Shown piece after piece: positions 8,527-17,203 of a stretch of DNA of 64,000 bases. Each line of letters opens with the position of its first letter. Position 1 is the stretch's first letter. Under the pieces are notes generated by a model. That model ran no database searches, had not been told where the DNA came from, and was given only the letters and a program-made list of their open reading frames with translations. Both the position numbers and the translations under genes were made by a program. The stretch comes from Streptomyces sp. R21 (GTDB lineage Bacteria; Actinomycetota; Actinomycetes; Streptomycetales; Streptomycetaceae), in contig NZ_CP163435.1 of NCBI RefSeq assembly GCF_041051975.1, forward strand, positions 1,302,001-1,366,000, read 5' to 3'.

Positions 8527-9738
8527 ATGCGTGCTGGCAGGGTTGTGGTCGTCGGCGAGAGCATCGCGGGATGCGCGGCGACACTCGCACTGCGGCGGGC
8601 CGGGGTCGAGGGGGTCACGGTGTACGAGCGTGCGCAGGGGCGGTTGGCCGACCGCGGGGTCGGGGTTGCCATGCACAACGCCCGCTACGCGGAACTGGAG
8701 TCGGCGGGATACCTCGATGCCCATATTCCGTGGGGGCGGATAGTCCACCGCCGCTGGTACGTCCGGGACAACGCGATGCCGAACGCCCCGCTGGGCCGTG
8801 AGATCGCCACCAATCCGTTCCCATTTCGCAGCTACAACTGGGGCTCCCTCTGGCACGAGCTGCGCCGCCGGATGCCCGAGACGGCGGTCTTCCGGTCCGG
8901 ATCGGCGGTCGAGGCCGTCGAGTTGACACCCGAGGGCGCCGAGGTGCACTCGGGCGGGCGCACCGAGCACTACGACGTGGTGATCGGCGCGGACGGCTAC
9001 CGCTCGACCGTCCGGGCGGCCCTGTATCCCGACGTCCGCCCCCAGTACGCCGGTTACCTGGCATGGCGCGGCGCCTACCCTGCAGACCGGCTGCGCGACG
9101 CGGAGCTGTGGGCCGAGGACGAGTGCGCGTACGTCGTCTTCCAGGGCGGTCACCTCGTCGTGTACCGCATCCCGGACGGGACCGGCGGGCACCGCGTCAA
9201 CTGGATCCTGTACACGGCCCCACCAGCCGGTCTGGACCAGGGTATGCACACGCCCACCAGCCTGCCTCCGGGCACCGCAGGCGACGCACTGCGCGCCCAT
9301 CTGACGTACCTCGCCGCCGAGTTGCTGCCTGCCTACTGGGGCGACCTGGTGCGGGCGACGACACACGACGAGCTGTTCCTGCAACCCATGTACGACTTCA
9401 CAGCGCCCCGTTACGCGGTAGGCCGGGCCCTGCTCATGGGCGACGCCGCCACGGTCGCCCGTCCGCACACCGGCGCAGGCGCCGTCAAGGCGCTGCAGGA
9501 CGCCACGATCCTGGAATCGGCCCTGATGTCGGCGGCCACCTGGTCAGAGGCCCTGGTCGCCTACGACGCCGACCGGGCACCCTCCGGCCGAGTCATGGTC
9601 GACCTGGGGCGACGGCTCGGGCGGGCCCTGGTCCAGGAGACCCCGAACTGGCCCACGCTCGACCAGCCGGGCCTGGAGACCTGGTGGGACCAGGCGGCCG
9701 GGACGGGCGCGTTCGGCGGGCGGGAATTGAAGCGGTAG
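8527..9738 (+). CDS. FAD-dependent aromatic-ring monooxygenase (group A hydroxylase family)
   Basis: This 403-residue flavoprotein has the three hallmarks of the PHBH-type family: an N-terminal FAD-binding fold (VVVVGESIAGCAATLAL, with GESIAG in place of the usual GxGxxG), a central DG motif (DVVIGADGYRSTVR), and a C-terminal GD motif (ALLMGDAATVARPHTGAGA). The segment YAGYLAWRG followed by GGHLVVYRIP resembles 2,6-dihydroxypyridine 3-hydroxylase-like members. Such enzymes use NAD(P)H and O2 to hydroxylate an activated ring; the substrate here is not known. The ATG at 8527 follows GGGGAGAGCGGA. The gene stands alone between a leader hairpin and a terminator, and a 17-bp palindrome shared with the catabolic island lies 235 bases upstream. 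Confidence 0.8.
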   Translation: MRAGRVVVVGESIAGCAATLALRRAGVEGVTVYERAQGRLADRGVGVAMHNARYAELESAGYLDAHIPWGRIVHRRWYVRDNAMPNAPLGREIATNPFPFRSYNWGSLWHELRRRMPETAVFRSGSAVEAVELTPEGAEVHSGGRTEHYDVVIGADGYRSTVRAALYPDVRPQYAGYLAWRGAYPADRLRDAELWAEDECAYVVFQGGHLVVYRIPDGTGGHRVNWILYTAPPAGLDQGMHTPTSLPPGTAGDALRAHLTYLAAELLPAYWGDLVRATTHDELFLQPMYDFTAPRYAVGRALLMGDAATVARPHTGAGAVKALQDATILESALMSAATWSEALVAYDADRAPSGRVMVDLGRRLGRALVQETPNWPTLDQPGLETWWDQAAGTGAFGGRELKR

Positions 9739-9753
9739 CGCTCGCGGCTCGCA

Positions 9754-9785
9754 GCGCCGGGCCACGGAGTACCGGGGCCCGGCGC
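9754..9785 (+). terminator. Terminator hairpin after the FAD monooxygenase
   Basis: GCGCCGGGCC (9754-9763) and GGCCCGGCGC (9776-9785) are perfect 10-bp arms around a 12-base loop, starting 16 bases after the stop codon. There is no U tract, as is common in Streptomyces. The remaining bases to 10018 show no gene. Confidence 0.55.
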
Positions 9786-10018
9786 AGAAGGCACCAGGAT
9801 CCGGGGCGGACCAAGAAGGCACGTTCCGGCTGGAGATGGACAAGCGGCCGGCTTCACCCTGCCCACGGTGCCCCCACCCCCGTACACCGATGCCCAGCTC
9901 CCGCGCGACCGTCCGGGCGGGCGGGCGCCTCACGGTCGCCGGTGGCGAGCACGGGCCGCAGGCCGAGCCGCCGCAACTGGTCGGCTGATCGGTAAGCGCG
10001 CATGCGACTCGCCTTCCG

Positions 10019-11212
10019 TCATGGCATGCCCAAGCCCTGGCGGTAGGACGGGAGAGGGCCGGCCTTCGTCAGGACGGCGGCGCAGGCGGTGTTGGTGGCG
10101 CAGGCCAGGCCGGGGTTGCGGGGAGGCAGCAGGGTGTTGTCGGTGAACGCGAGACCGTGCGGGTCTCCGCACCCCTTGTCGTCCGGGTCCTGCTTGTTGG
10201 CCGGGGGCCAGGCTCCGGGGTACTCCCGTCGTTCGACCCATGCGGGGACGGTGTCGTCCCAGACGTTGCCGCGGTAACGCACGTTCTGGACGGGGCGGTT
10301 GCCCCACTCCTCGCTGCAACCGCCGATGGAGGCAACGTAGTTGTAGACGGTGTTGCGGTCCACGGTGACCCAGTTGGTGCTGTCATCGGTGTAGATCCCG
10401 ACGTTCCAGTCGCCGTACTTGCTGTCGGTCACCGCGTTGCCGCTGATGACCGCGCCGTCGGCGAAGGAGTTGCCCTGTTCGCCGCGCAGATAGATGCCCC
10501 CTCCGTCCTCGAGGAGCCGGTTCGTCGCGTAGACGCGGTTGTCGAGGATTCGGTTGCGATGCATGATGCCCCGCAGGTCGTCGCCGGGACCGGAGAGGAC
10601 GCCGCTGTAGGGGACGTCGTTGACCTGGTTGTGCGCGATGGTGGTCTCCTGGGTCGCGGTGTCCCAGATGCCGGAGGCCGCGTGGTACTCCGCGCCGATG
10701 TGGTGGATCCAGTTGTTGGTGATCCGGTTGCCGCGGTTGGTCCCCCTCTGGTCGGGCGGGACCACCCCCATCAGGATGCCGCCGTCGGAGACGTCGCTGA
10801 TGACGTTCCCGTCGACGACGTTGTGCGAGCTGTTCTCGGACAACTCCAGTGCCTGGGCGCCCAGGTGGGTGAAACGGTTGCCCTCGAAGGTGATCCGCTC
10901 GGCGGTGCGGAAGGCTACCGTGCCGGGCACCGTGAGCAGCCTCGCATCTCCGCCCTTCCTGGGCCGCAGGTACATGCTCCACGCGGCGGGGAACCCGGCG
11001 GGTTCGCTGGGCGCCAGCCAGGTGGCGTATGCGAACGTCAGGCCGCGGAAGCCGATGTCGTGGAGGGGACGGCCCGGACGGCCGGAGCCGGTGACCAGGC
11101 TCTCCAGGACCGGGGCGACTACCCTGGCCCGGCGCATGTCCTCCCCGGGGCGCGGGAAGTAGCGCAGTTCGTGGTGTCCGGGCCGGGAGCGGTCGAGATA
11201 CCAGCGGGCCGA
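10019..11212 (-). pseudogene. 5'-truncated right-handed parallel beta-helix protein
   Basis: The frame encodes about 370-398 residues of a pectate-lyase-like beta-helix, with repeated rungs (NRITNNWIHHIG, NQVNDVPYSG, NRILDNRVYATN, NAVTDSKYGDWN). Homologous proteins are normally secreted and start with a signal peptide and an N-terminal domain. Here the reading frame is closed by a TGA at 11215-11213, although clearly homologous sequence (ARWYLDRSRPGHHELRYFPR) begins directly after that stop. An internal ATG at 11137 with GGGGAGG upstream could restart translation, but that GGGGAGG is part of the conserved PRPGED codons. I therefore read this as a decayed gene that has lost its export signal, not a working enzyme. 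Its polysaccharide target, if any, is unknown. Confidence 0.65.
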
Positions 11213-11561
11213 TCATGTGCGGGCCGTCGGGCGTGCTGCGCTGCCGGGCCGGGTGTCGACGGTGGATTAGTTGTGCGGGAACTGCGGGCGAGGTCGGGCG
11301 GCCGTTCTGCCGAACGGTGAGGTGTCCGGCTGCGTGCTCTCGTCTCCTCCTCACCTCGCTCGCGCCGGCCACCCTGGCCACCCCGTCGTCTCGTGACATG
11401 GATGCGGCACCGCCCGCGCGGCTGACACCACTGCTGGAAACCCGTCACCCCGCCGAAAGATGGCATCAAATGGGCGTAAAGACTGCCGGAATACGGCAAT
11501 CAACCGGCCCGTCCCATCGAGTCAGGCTTCCATCAAGCCGGAGATCAGCGACGGGTGAGAG
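11213..11561. other. Intergenic region without a recognisable gene
   Basis: No recognisable continuation of the beta-helix gene and no other gene is seen in these 349 bases. They must contain the promoter of the NfeD-like gene. No clear operator or hairpin was found. Confidence 0.4.
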
Positions 11562-12080
11562 GTGACGGCACGCCTGGCCTGGTTTCTTGGAATCGGCATC
11601 ACGGGGGTCGTGCTGCTCGCCCTGTCGCTGGTCTTCGACGGAGTGCTGGACAGTGTGCTCGACGGCACGCTGGACGGTCTCGATGGGCGGCTGTCGTTGC
11701 CGGTCGTCACCGGATTCGTGGCGATGACCGGCTTCGGCGGGGCCATCACCATGGGGGCGGCCGGCACCGGTCCCGTGGTCGCCACCGCCTCGGGCGCCGT
11801 CTGCGGAGCGGGCACGGGCTGGCTGACGTACCGCTTCAGCCGTGCGCTGATGCGCGATCAGACGGCCGTCACACCGCACGGCGACGACCTCGTGGGTACC
11901 TCCGGCAACGTCGTGACCGCCATTCCGGCGGACGTCTTCGGCGAGCTGCTGCTCGAACTCGCCGGTCAGCCGGTCAAGTTCGCCGCACGCAGCGAGGGCC
12001 CGGTGGCCCGAAGCGTCGAGGCGTGGGTGGAGACGGTGCCAACCGCCACCTCCGTGGTGGTCCGCCCCGTCGACCGTTGA
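11562..12080 (+). CDS. NfeD-like membrane protein
   Basis: This 172-residue protein begins with a hydrophobic helix (LAWFLGIGITGVVLLALSL), has further hydrophobic stretches (LPVVTGFVAMTGFGGAI and TASGAVCGAGTGW), and ends in a small domain containing LVGTSGNVVTAIPADVFGE and QPVKFAARSE. That layout matches the NfeD family, whose C-terminal OB fold is known to partner flotillin/SPFH proteins in membrane microdomains. The GTG at 11562 follows GGGTGAGAG. In streptomycetes this gene type usually precedes a flotillin gene, but none follows here; the next gene is a RIO kinase. Function in this setting is inferred only from the family. Confidence 0.7.
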   Translation: MTARLAWFLGIGITGVVLLALSLVFDGVLDSVLDGTLDGLDGRLSLPVVTGFVAMTGFGGAITMGAAGTGPVVATASGAVCGAGTGWLTYRFSRALMRDQTAVTPHGDDLVGTSGNVVTAIPADVFGELLLELAGQPVKFAARSEGPVARSVEAWVETVPTATSVVVRPVDR

Positions 12081-12303
12081 GCCGGTCCACCTCTCCCCTG
12101 CTCCTCCGATCCCGGCAACTCCAGCCGTTGCACCAGCGTCGGCCCGAGCAGGGCTGGGACGAGCCCGGACGGAGGATCACGCCGGGAACCTACGGCACCG
12201 CTCGACGCGGGCCGGCTTTATTCGGTTGCCGCTCCCCGTGTCCGCCCCTCACCATGGGCGGGACACCGGGAGCTGCCCGGTGCTCCACGAGAGGAGGCAC
12301 GAC

Positions 12304-12420
12304 CGTGACCACGACTGCCCTCGGCCTGCCCGCAGACCACCTCTCTCATGCCTCATGGAGCACCTCCAGCGATGTCTCACGACGATCTCTCGCAGCACCC
12401 TCAGCACCCGGCATTTCCTG
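12304..12420 (+). CDS. Possible 38-codon leader ORF overlapping the RIO kinase start
   Basis: The only strong ribosome site in this area, GAGGAGG at 12291-12297, is placed for the GTG at 12304. That opens 38 codons ending TGA at 12420, in a different frame from the RIO kinase whose start it overlaps. It could be a translationally coupled leader, or mark a small indel that moved the true start of the kinase. The peptide has no recognisable features. Confidence 0.25.
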
Positions 12421-13310
12421 ACGACTCCAGCACCGACCCCCACCGCTACGTCCCACCGCCGGACGACCTGAGCGACGTCGACGACCGGTTCGTCTTCGAC
12501 TTCCGTCCCTACGACGACCTCGAGGACGGCCAGCGCTGGTCGACATGGCTCAGCGTCGAACCCCTCTGCCGAGGCCCCGAGCCGCTCCCTGACTGGGTGG
12601 TGACCTCGCAGGGCGCGATCGATACCGAGCTCGGCGTCCTCAAGACCGGCAAGGAGGCCGACGTCCACCTCGTCGAGCGCGCCGACCCGCGCGACCCCAC
12701 CGCCAGCGTGGTCATGGCAGCCAAGCGGTACCGCTCTCCCGAGCACCGGACCTTCCACCGCTCCGCGTCCTACACCGAGGGCCGCTCGATGAAGCGCTCA
12801 CGTGACGAGCGGGCCCTCAAGCGGAAGAGCACCTTCGGCAGGCAGGTCGCGGCCGGCGAGTGGGCGGTGTCCGAGTGGGGTGCACTGGTGCGGCTCTGGG
12901 ACCTCGGACTACCGGTTCCCTACCCGGTCCAGATCGACGGCACCGAGATCCTGATGGAATGGATCACCGTCGTCGACGAGGACGGCACCGTCGCGACCGC
13001 GCCCCGGCTCGCCCAGACTCGCCCCTCACCGAAGCTGCTGGCAGCGTACTTCGAGCAGCTCACCGATGCGCTCGCGACGATGGTGCAGAACGGCCTCGTG
13101 CACGGCGACCTCTCGGCGTACAACATCCTGGCGGCGGGCGAGCGGCTGGTCATCATCGACCTGCCCCAGATCGTCGACCTGGTCGGCAACCTCAACGGGA
13201 TGAACTTCCTCCAGCGCGACTGCGCCAACATCTGCGGCTGGTTCCGCTCGCGGGGCCTCGAGGTCGACGAACAGGCGCTGTTCGCGGAGCTGATGGCGCA
13301 CGCCTTCTGA
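12348..13310 (+). CDS. RIO1-family serine kinase
   Basis: This 320-residue protein carries the RIO-type kinase core: an N-terminal ATP-binding region (ELGVLKTGKEADVHLVE, with lysine in AAKRYR), the catalytic loop HGDLSAYNIL, and the metal-binding IIDLPQ in place of DFG. RIO kinases are atypical protein kinases or ATPases; bacterial members have poorly known targets. The conserved core starts near residue 85 after an acidic, proline-rich N-terminal tail. The start is uncertain: neither the ATG at 12348 nor the one at 12372 has a ribosome site, whereas a 38-codon frame just upstream does. Confidence 0.8.
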   Translation: MPHGAPPAMSHDDLSQHPQHPAFPDDSSTDPHRYVPPPDDLSDVDDRFVFDFRPYDDLEDGQRWSTWLSVEPLCRGPEPLPDWVVTSQGAIDTELGVLKTGKEADVHLVERADPRDPTASVVMAAKRYRSPEHRTFHRSASYTEGRSMKRSRDERALKRKSTFGRQVAAGEWAVSEWGALVRLWDLGLPVPYPVQIDGTEILMEWITVVDEDGTVATAPRLAQTRPSPKLLAAYFEQLTDALATMVQNGLVHGDLSAYNILAAGERLVIIDLPQIVDLVGNLNGMNFLQRDCANICGWFRSRGLEVDEQALFAELMAHAF

Positions 13311-13379
13311 ACCGGGCGGCCAGCCAATAGGACTCCGTTAGGTCTTCCTGTTGAGCCTGTTCGGGAAACCGTGTCCGGG

Positions 13380-13591
13380 CGAAGACGGCGTTCTTCGTGG
13401 CAGATGTGTTCGCCTCGGTGCCGCGGAAGGACCAGCCCGCCAAAGGCGACTGCTATCTGCGCGGACCGATGCTGGACGGGGCCGACGAGAACGCCGTCAC
13501 CACGGCATCTTGTCCTGGCCCACTGGCCGTGCTGCCCGTGAAGCCGGCGGTTGGCCACGTCCGAGACGAACGCAACTCACTGTCGGTGTGA
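13380..13591 (+). pseudogene. IS701-like transposase fragment
   Basis: The frame contains AFFVADVFASVPRKDQPAKG followed by DCYLRGPMLDG, which matches the N-terminal part of IS701-family transposases (VFASLPRxDQRxxGxxYxRGLMLDG). After LDG the resemblance ends and the frame stops at 13591. No downstream transposase domain or terminal repeat was seen, so this is a small relic. Confidence 0.55.
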
Positions 13592-13594
13592 GGT

Positions 13595-13871
13595 GTCAGG
13601 TGAAACGAAGGCCGATCGAGCGTGCCGTCCAGGATCACGAACGCCATGGGCCGCGCGATGCTCATCGCCTCGTCCGTCGGCGACGCTCGTCCAGGGTGGA
13701 TGCGAGGAGGACCAGTACTTCGACGGCCTCGCGTATGTAGCGGTATGCGGTGGCGATACCGAACCGGCGGCGAGCTGGGTGTAGGTGCCACCGCATCGCA
13801 GATGAGCCAGGGTGAGGAGAGCCTGCCGTCCGGTGGTGCGTCCCCGCCATCGGGTCCCGATCTGCCTTCAC
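13595..13871 (-). pseudogene. IS5-family-like transposase fragment, several frameshifts
   Basis: Read leftward, pieces of an HTH/DDE transposase appear in successive frames: RQALLTLAHLRCGGTYTQLA, then FGIATAYRYIREAVEVL, then MAFVILDGTL. In intact relatives these form one continuous segment leading to the first catalytic aspartate. At least two frameshifts and loss of the C-terminal part make the copy inactive. It lies tail to tail with the IS701-like fragment. Confidence 0.6.
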
Positions 13872-13880
13872 CAGAAAGCG

Positions 13881-13923
13881 ATGTGTCCGGCCAGGCGCAG
13901 TTGCGGTGCCTGGCCGGACACAT
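13881..13923. repeat. Perfect 16-bp inverted repeat
   Basis: ATGTGTCCGGCCAGGC (13881-13896) and GCCTGGCCGGACACAT (13908-13923) are perfect inverted copies around an 11-base spacer. They lie just upstream of the IS5-like fragment. This could be a terminator or a fold left from a mobile element; nothing beyond the pairing is known. Confidence 0.6.
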
Positions 13924-14086
13924 CGTCCTCGAGCTCTGGAGCCCCTGCGGCCCCTGACGCACTACCCGTCCGACGGCCCGCCCAGCGTCACAGCGAATTG
14001 CAGCACGAGGCATTCAGCAACGGCTGCTTCACATCGCCGTGAGACCAGGCACATAGCTGGACCCACGGTGACCGCACCACAGTTCA

Positions 14087-14812
14087 TCAGGGCCGGCAGG
14101 ACGGCCGGACGCTGAGCAGCTCGGTCCGCAGCACGGGCGTGCCGTCGACAGGCGCCGGGTCCTGCGTAGTTGGCTCGATTCCGCCAGCAGCGACCTTGTC
14201 GAGCGTCTTCAGGCCGGCGGCACCGACCGTGCCGAACACCGTGTAGTTCGGTCGCAGCGCGGAGTCGCCGTAGACGACGAAGAACTGCGAACCGTTCGTG
14301 TTCGGCCCGGCGTTGGCCATTGCCAGCAAACCGCGCCCATAAAGGCGACGGACGCCGGTCGGATCGCTCGGTGCCGGCGGCAGGTCCACCGGCAGCTCGT
14401 CCTTGTAGTCGTACCCCGGCCCACCCTCGCCAGTGCCGGTCGGGTCACCACACTGCAGGACCTTCAGCGTCGGATACGCCGTCAGCCGATGGCACACCGT
14501 ACGGTCGTAGAACCGGTGCGCCGCCAGGTGCACGAAGCTCTGGACCGTGCACGGCGCCTTCGCCCGGTCCAGACTCAGCGGGAGCGGGCCCTGGCTGGTC
14601 CGGACAGCCATACTCACCGTGCCGTGACTGGGCGTGTGCCGCGGGTCGGGCGGCAGGGGAACCCGCCGCGCCGCCGGCTCGTCCGGGGTCTGGGTGTACT
14701 GGCAAGGACCGTGCGTGGTTCGCGGCGGGGCATCGGAAGCGAAGGCGGTGGTGCTGCCCCCGGACACGACCAATGCTGCTGCCGCCCATGCGGTCATGAG
14801 AGCTCGGTTCAT
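14087..14812 (-). CDS. Secreted cyclophilin-type peptidyl-prolyl isomerase
   Basis: The 241-residue product starts MNRALMTAWAAAALVVSGG and has a probable signal peptide cleaved near AFASD, so it should act outside the membrane. The cyclophilin domain follows from about residue 65, with SFVHLAAHRFYDRTVCHRL (the FYDxxxFHR region), GPGYDYKDELP, and GLLAMANAGPNTNGSQFFV. Cyclophilins catalyse cis-trans isomerisation of X-Pro bonds and assist folding. In CHRL a cysteine replaces the usual phenylalanine before the catalytic-site HR. I chose the ATG at 14812, which has GAAGGG upstream, over a GTG three codons earlier. Confidence 0.85.
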   Translation of the reverse strand: MNRALMTAWAAAALVVSGGSTTAFASDAPPRTTHGPCQYTQTPDEPAARRVPLPPDPRHTPSHGTVSMAVRTSQGPLPLSLDRAKAPCTVQSFVHLAAHRFYDRTVCHRLTAYPTLKVLQCGDPTGTGEGGPGYDYKDELPVDLPPAPSDPTGVRRLYGRGLLAMANAGPNTNGSQFFVVYGDSALRPNYTVFGTVGAAGLKTLDKVAAGGIEPTTQDPAPVDGTPVLRTELLSVRPSCRP

Positions 14813-15079
14813 CTTGCACACCCTTCAGAAGATCGCCAGATTTCGGAGCGGTCGCAGCCTAGAGCGCGGCCCGGCGGGCGAGAACCCACCCGCAAGCCAC
14901 ATCCGCCTCCCAGCCTTCGGCCCGCGGCCGCAGGCCGTTTCGTCCGGATGCAGCACAGCGTCGGCTGGCCGATCAGGGCGTCCACCCGGTGCGCGACGGA
15001 TACTCCCCGAACCCGGTGGATCGGCATCCCAGTCCACGCAGAGGCCCCCACCGAACGCTGGCGTGCGCATGAGGTGATC

Positions 15080-15823
15080 TCACCGGGCTGCCGCTGTCAG
15101 GACTGACGGTGCCGCTGCCGTCATCTCGGTCACTCCGGAGGGGAAGGCGTCGCCGGTTGGCCAGCGTTCCGGCAGACCGAGAGCGGTGTGGACGGAACGA
15201 ATCGCGGGCCGGCGCTCAACCTGAGTCCCAGCCAGTCGCGCGGTTGCCCACGTAGGGAAGATGGGAGCCGGAAGCGAGGCGGGATCCGGGCTTTGCCAGA
15301 GAACGGGAGTGTTTATCGTCCAGGTCCAGGGTGCTGGGTTGTTCACGACGAGTACGCCGCTGACACGGCTGTGGGCATGGTCGTAGGTGGCAGTCCAGTA
15401 GCCATCAGGCTTTCGACTGAAGATCGATCCGCTGCCGCAGGCGTACTCAACCGTACTCCCGAACAGTGCGCTCTCAGTGTCCTCATCTTCGGGGAAGTCG
15501 GCAGCATGGCCTACCGCCACGATGAATGGCAGCTCCAGGTCACCATACTTCCCGCCCTTGTATGTGACGGCGTCGAGCACTCGCTCCGATCCGTCCTCGA
15601 CCACCCGTACCGAGGGGTAGGAGTCGATTGTCCGGCTGGATGGATTGCCACGTTTGCTTGGGCTGCGGGGGATCGCTTGAAACGTGAGGAACCAGCCAGC
15701 CTCTTGCCAAGTGTGACTGGGAAGCGGCACCTTGCGCTCATGGTCGGCGATGACCTGGTCGGGGTCCAAACTTGCAAGCCATCGCGTCAGCTCGGACTTC
15801 AGCCGTCTTTGCGGCGGCGTTGG
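15080..15823 (-). pseudogene. N-terminally truncated conserved protein of unknown function
   Basis: About 248 codons are open down from a TGA at 15826-15824. The translated segment (LKSELTRWLASLDPDQVI, ELPFIVAVGHAADFPEDEDT, TESALFG, SRVSGVLVVNNPAPWTW) looks like the C-terminal part of a soluble cytosolic protein, with no start codon that is both conserved-looking and preceded by a ribosome site; the best alternative is a TTG near 15769. Base composition appears less GC-rich than in the neighbouring genes. It sits next to IS256-like and integrase relics, so truncation by an insertion is likely. I do not recognise a function. Confidence 0.5.
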
Positions 15824-15846
15824 TCATGTCCCGCTGGGTGGTGTAG

Positions 15847-16042
15847 TCAGGGCAGCGGTTTCGATTCCGGTTGCGGCGTGATCTGCGGCTCGGGCGAGGT
15901 GGGCTGGGTGGTCAGCAGGCGTTCGCGGTGGCCGTTGCGCCAGGTCGTGCGCGTCTCGGAGTGCTCGCCCGGGGCGGCACCGATCACGTCGGTGGCCTCA
16001 GCCTCGATGAGCTCCTGCTTGCAGATGGTGGTGCCGTTCGTT
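15847..16042 (-). pseudogene. IS256-family transposase N-terminal fragment
   Basis: The leftward frame reads CKQELIEAEATDVIGAAPGE followed by HSETRTTWRNGHRERLLTT, a clear match to the N-terminal block of IS256/Mutator transposases (AExxxxLGAxxxERSxxRxxYRNGxRxR). It stops at 15847 after only about 60 residues and lacks the catalytic DDE domain. Its upstream end joins the integrase-like fragment. Confidence 0.6.
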
Positions 16043-16382
16043 TCACCATGTGCGCCTCATACTTCTCCAAGAGAAACGACCCCATGGGCACGACGGCGGA
16101 ACTGTGGGCAGTCTTCAAAGGGACTGCCTTTCCGTGCTGGCGCTGCTCCACAACCTCGAGCTTCCGCAGTCTGCACTTCATGTCGGTTTGACGCACGGCG
16201 GTGGCCTCCATGCTGCGCAGCCCTTGAAGTGCCCCATACCAGATGAGCAACTCGAACGCGGGGTCCATCTCCTCAGCAAGCGCGACGATGTGGGACCATG
16301 CAAATCGGGCCTTCAGCCTGGACTCCGAGGCTAGTTGGATGCCGATGACCTGGTTGCCCGGCATCAGGTGACCGCCGTACAT
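16043..16382 (-). pseudogene. Tyrosine recombinase (integrase) fragment
   Basis: The frame carries a segment typical of the catalytic domain of phage-type integrases: AFELLIWYGALQGLRSMEA, where GLRxxE holds the first catalytic arginine, then a basic beta-strand stretch RQHGKAVPLKTAHSSAVVPM. The His-x-x-Arg and Tyr parts of the active site are missing because the sequence runs into the IS256-like relic. This is a remnant of an integrating element. Confidence 0.5.
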
Positions 16383-16434
16383 CTGTGATCGGGCGGTTCC
16401 CGAGACGGGGCACTACAAATCCGCGCAACCTGTA

Positions 16435-16860
16435 GAAGGCCGCTTGGCTCACCCGACGGCCGCCATCGTGGACGCGCAGTCGGTGCGGGCGGCGGCGAAC
16501 ATCCCGCGCTCGACGTCCGGCTGGACGGCGGGAAGAAGGTGGGCGGCCGCAAGCGCCACCCGGTGGTGGACTCCCTCGGTCTGGTCCTGGCCGTAGCAGT
16601 GACCGCGGCGAACGTGCAGGACCGCGACGCCGCCGTCCCACTGGTCGATCGGCTGCGCAACATGTACTTCCCCCCGCCTCGTCTGGGCGGACGGCGGATA
16701 TGCCGGCGGCCTGGTCGACCGGGCCCGTCAGACTGGTTGATGCGCTCGCGTCGCCTGGTGCGTGACTACGAGACGCTGCCGACCGTGCACGAGGCCATGG
16801 TGCTGTGGTCGATGACCATGCTCATGAGCGGTCGGCTGGCCGGGCGCCGAACTGGTGCCT
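16435..16860 (+). pseudogene. IS5-family transposase fragment, frameshifted
   Basis: The pieces AAIVDAQSVRAAANIPRSTS, VGGRKRHPVVDSLGLVLAV, TAANVQDRDAAVPLVDRLR, VWADGGYAGGLVDRA and RLVRDYETLPTVHEAMVLWS occur in order but in different frames. They correspond to the DDE catalytic domain and C-terminus of an IS5-group transposase. At least two frameshifts and a missing N-terminus make it inactive. It lies just left of the MFS transporter and marks the start of the catabolic island. Confidence 0.7.
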
Positions 16861-17082
16861 CAGCCGGCCGCAACCGTTGGAGCACGGCCTTCGCGCCGGT
16901 GACGTCGAGGGTCTTCGCCCGCTCGGTGTCCAGTGGCACCACGGCCAGGTACGTCACCAGAAATCCCGCGATCTGCCCCTTCTTCGTCAGACGCGGAGAG
17001 CGCCCCACCCCAGGTGGCGATTTACCTGAGTAAGTCAATCCCTAACTTGCTCAAGTCAAGCAAACTCCCCCATGACACAAGG

Positions 17083-17099
17083 GTTCCACTGAGCGGGAC
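17083..17099. promoter_or_regulatory. 17-bp palindromic operator (candidate IclR-type site 2)
   Basis: GTTCCACTGAGCGGGAC differs from the perfect palindrome at 8276 at two positions. It lies 105 bases before the MFS transporter start. Confidence 0.6.
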
Positions 17100-17149
17100 C
17101 TGATCCGGGCGACAGGCCACACATCTGCTTTCCTGCGCACCTCGCACGT

Positions 17150-17169
17150 TGTACCGACCGTTAGGTCTA
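17150..17169. promoter_or_regulatory. 20-bp TetR-type operator before the MFS transporter
   Basis: TGTACCGACCGTTAGGTCTA is almost identical to the reverse complement of the site at 23867-23886. It ends 34 bases before the transporter start, so the transporter carries both operator types. Confidence 0.6.
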
Positions 17170-17203
17170 TCTTTCCGTCAGCCGCTCCACGGGAAGGCAC
17201 CCC

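Noticed and set aside
16766..17038. Leftward 90-codon frame with RLTKKGQIAGFLVTYLAVV
   Set aside because: It starts with a TTG lacking a ribosome site and runs into the reverse of the IS5-like fragment. It may be a gene scrap but cannot be supported as a gene.
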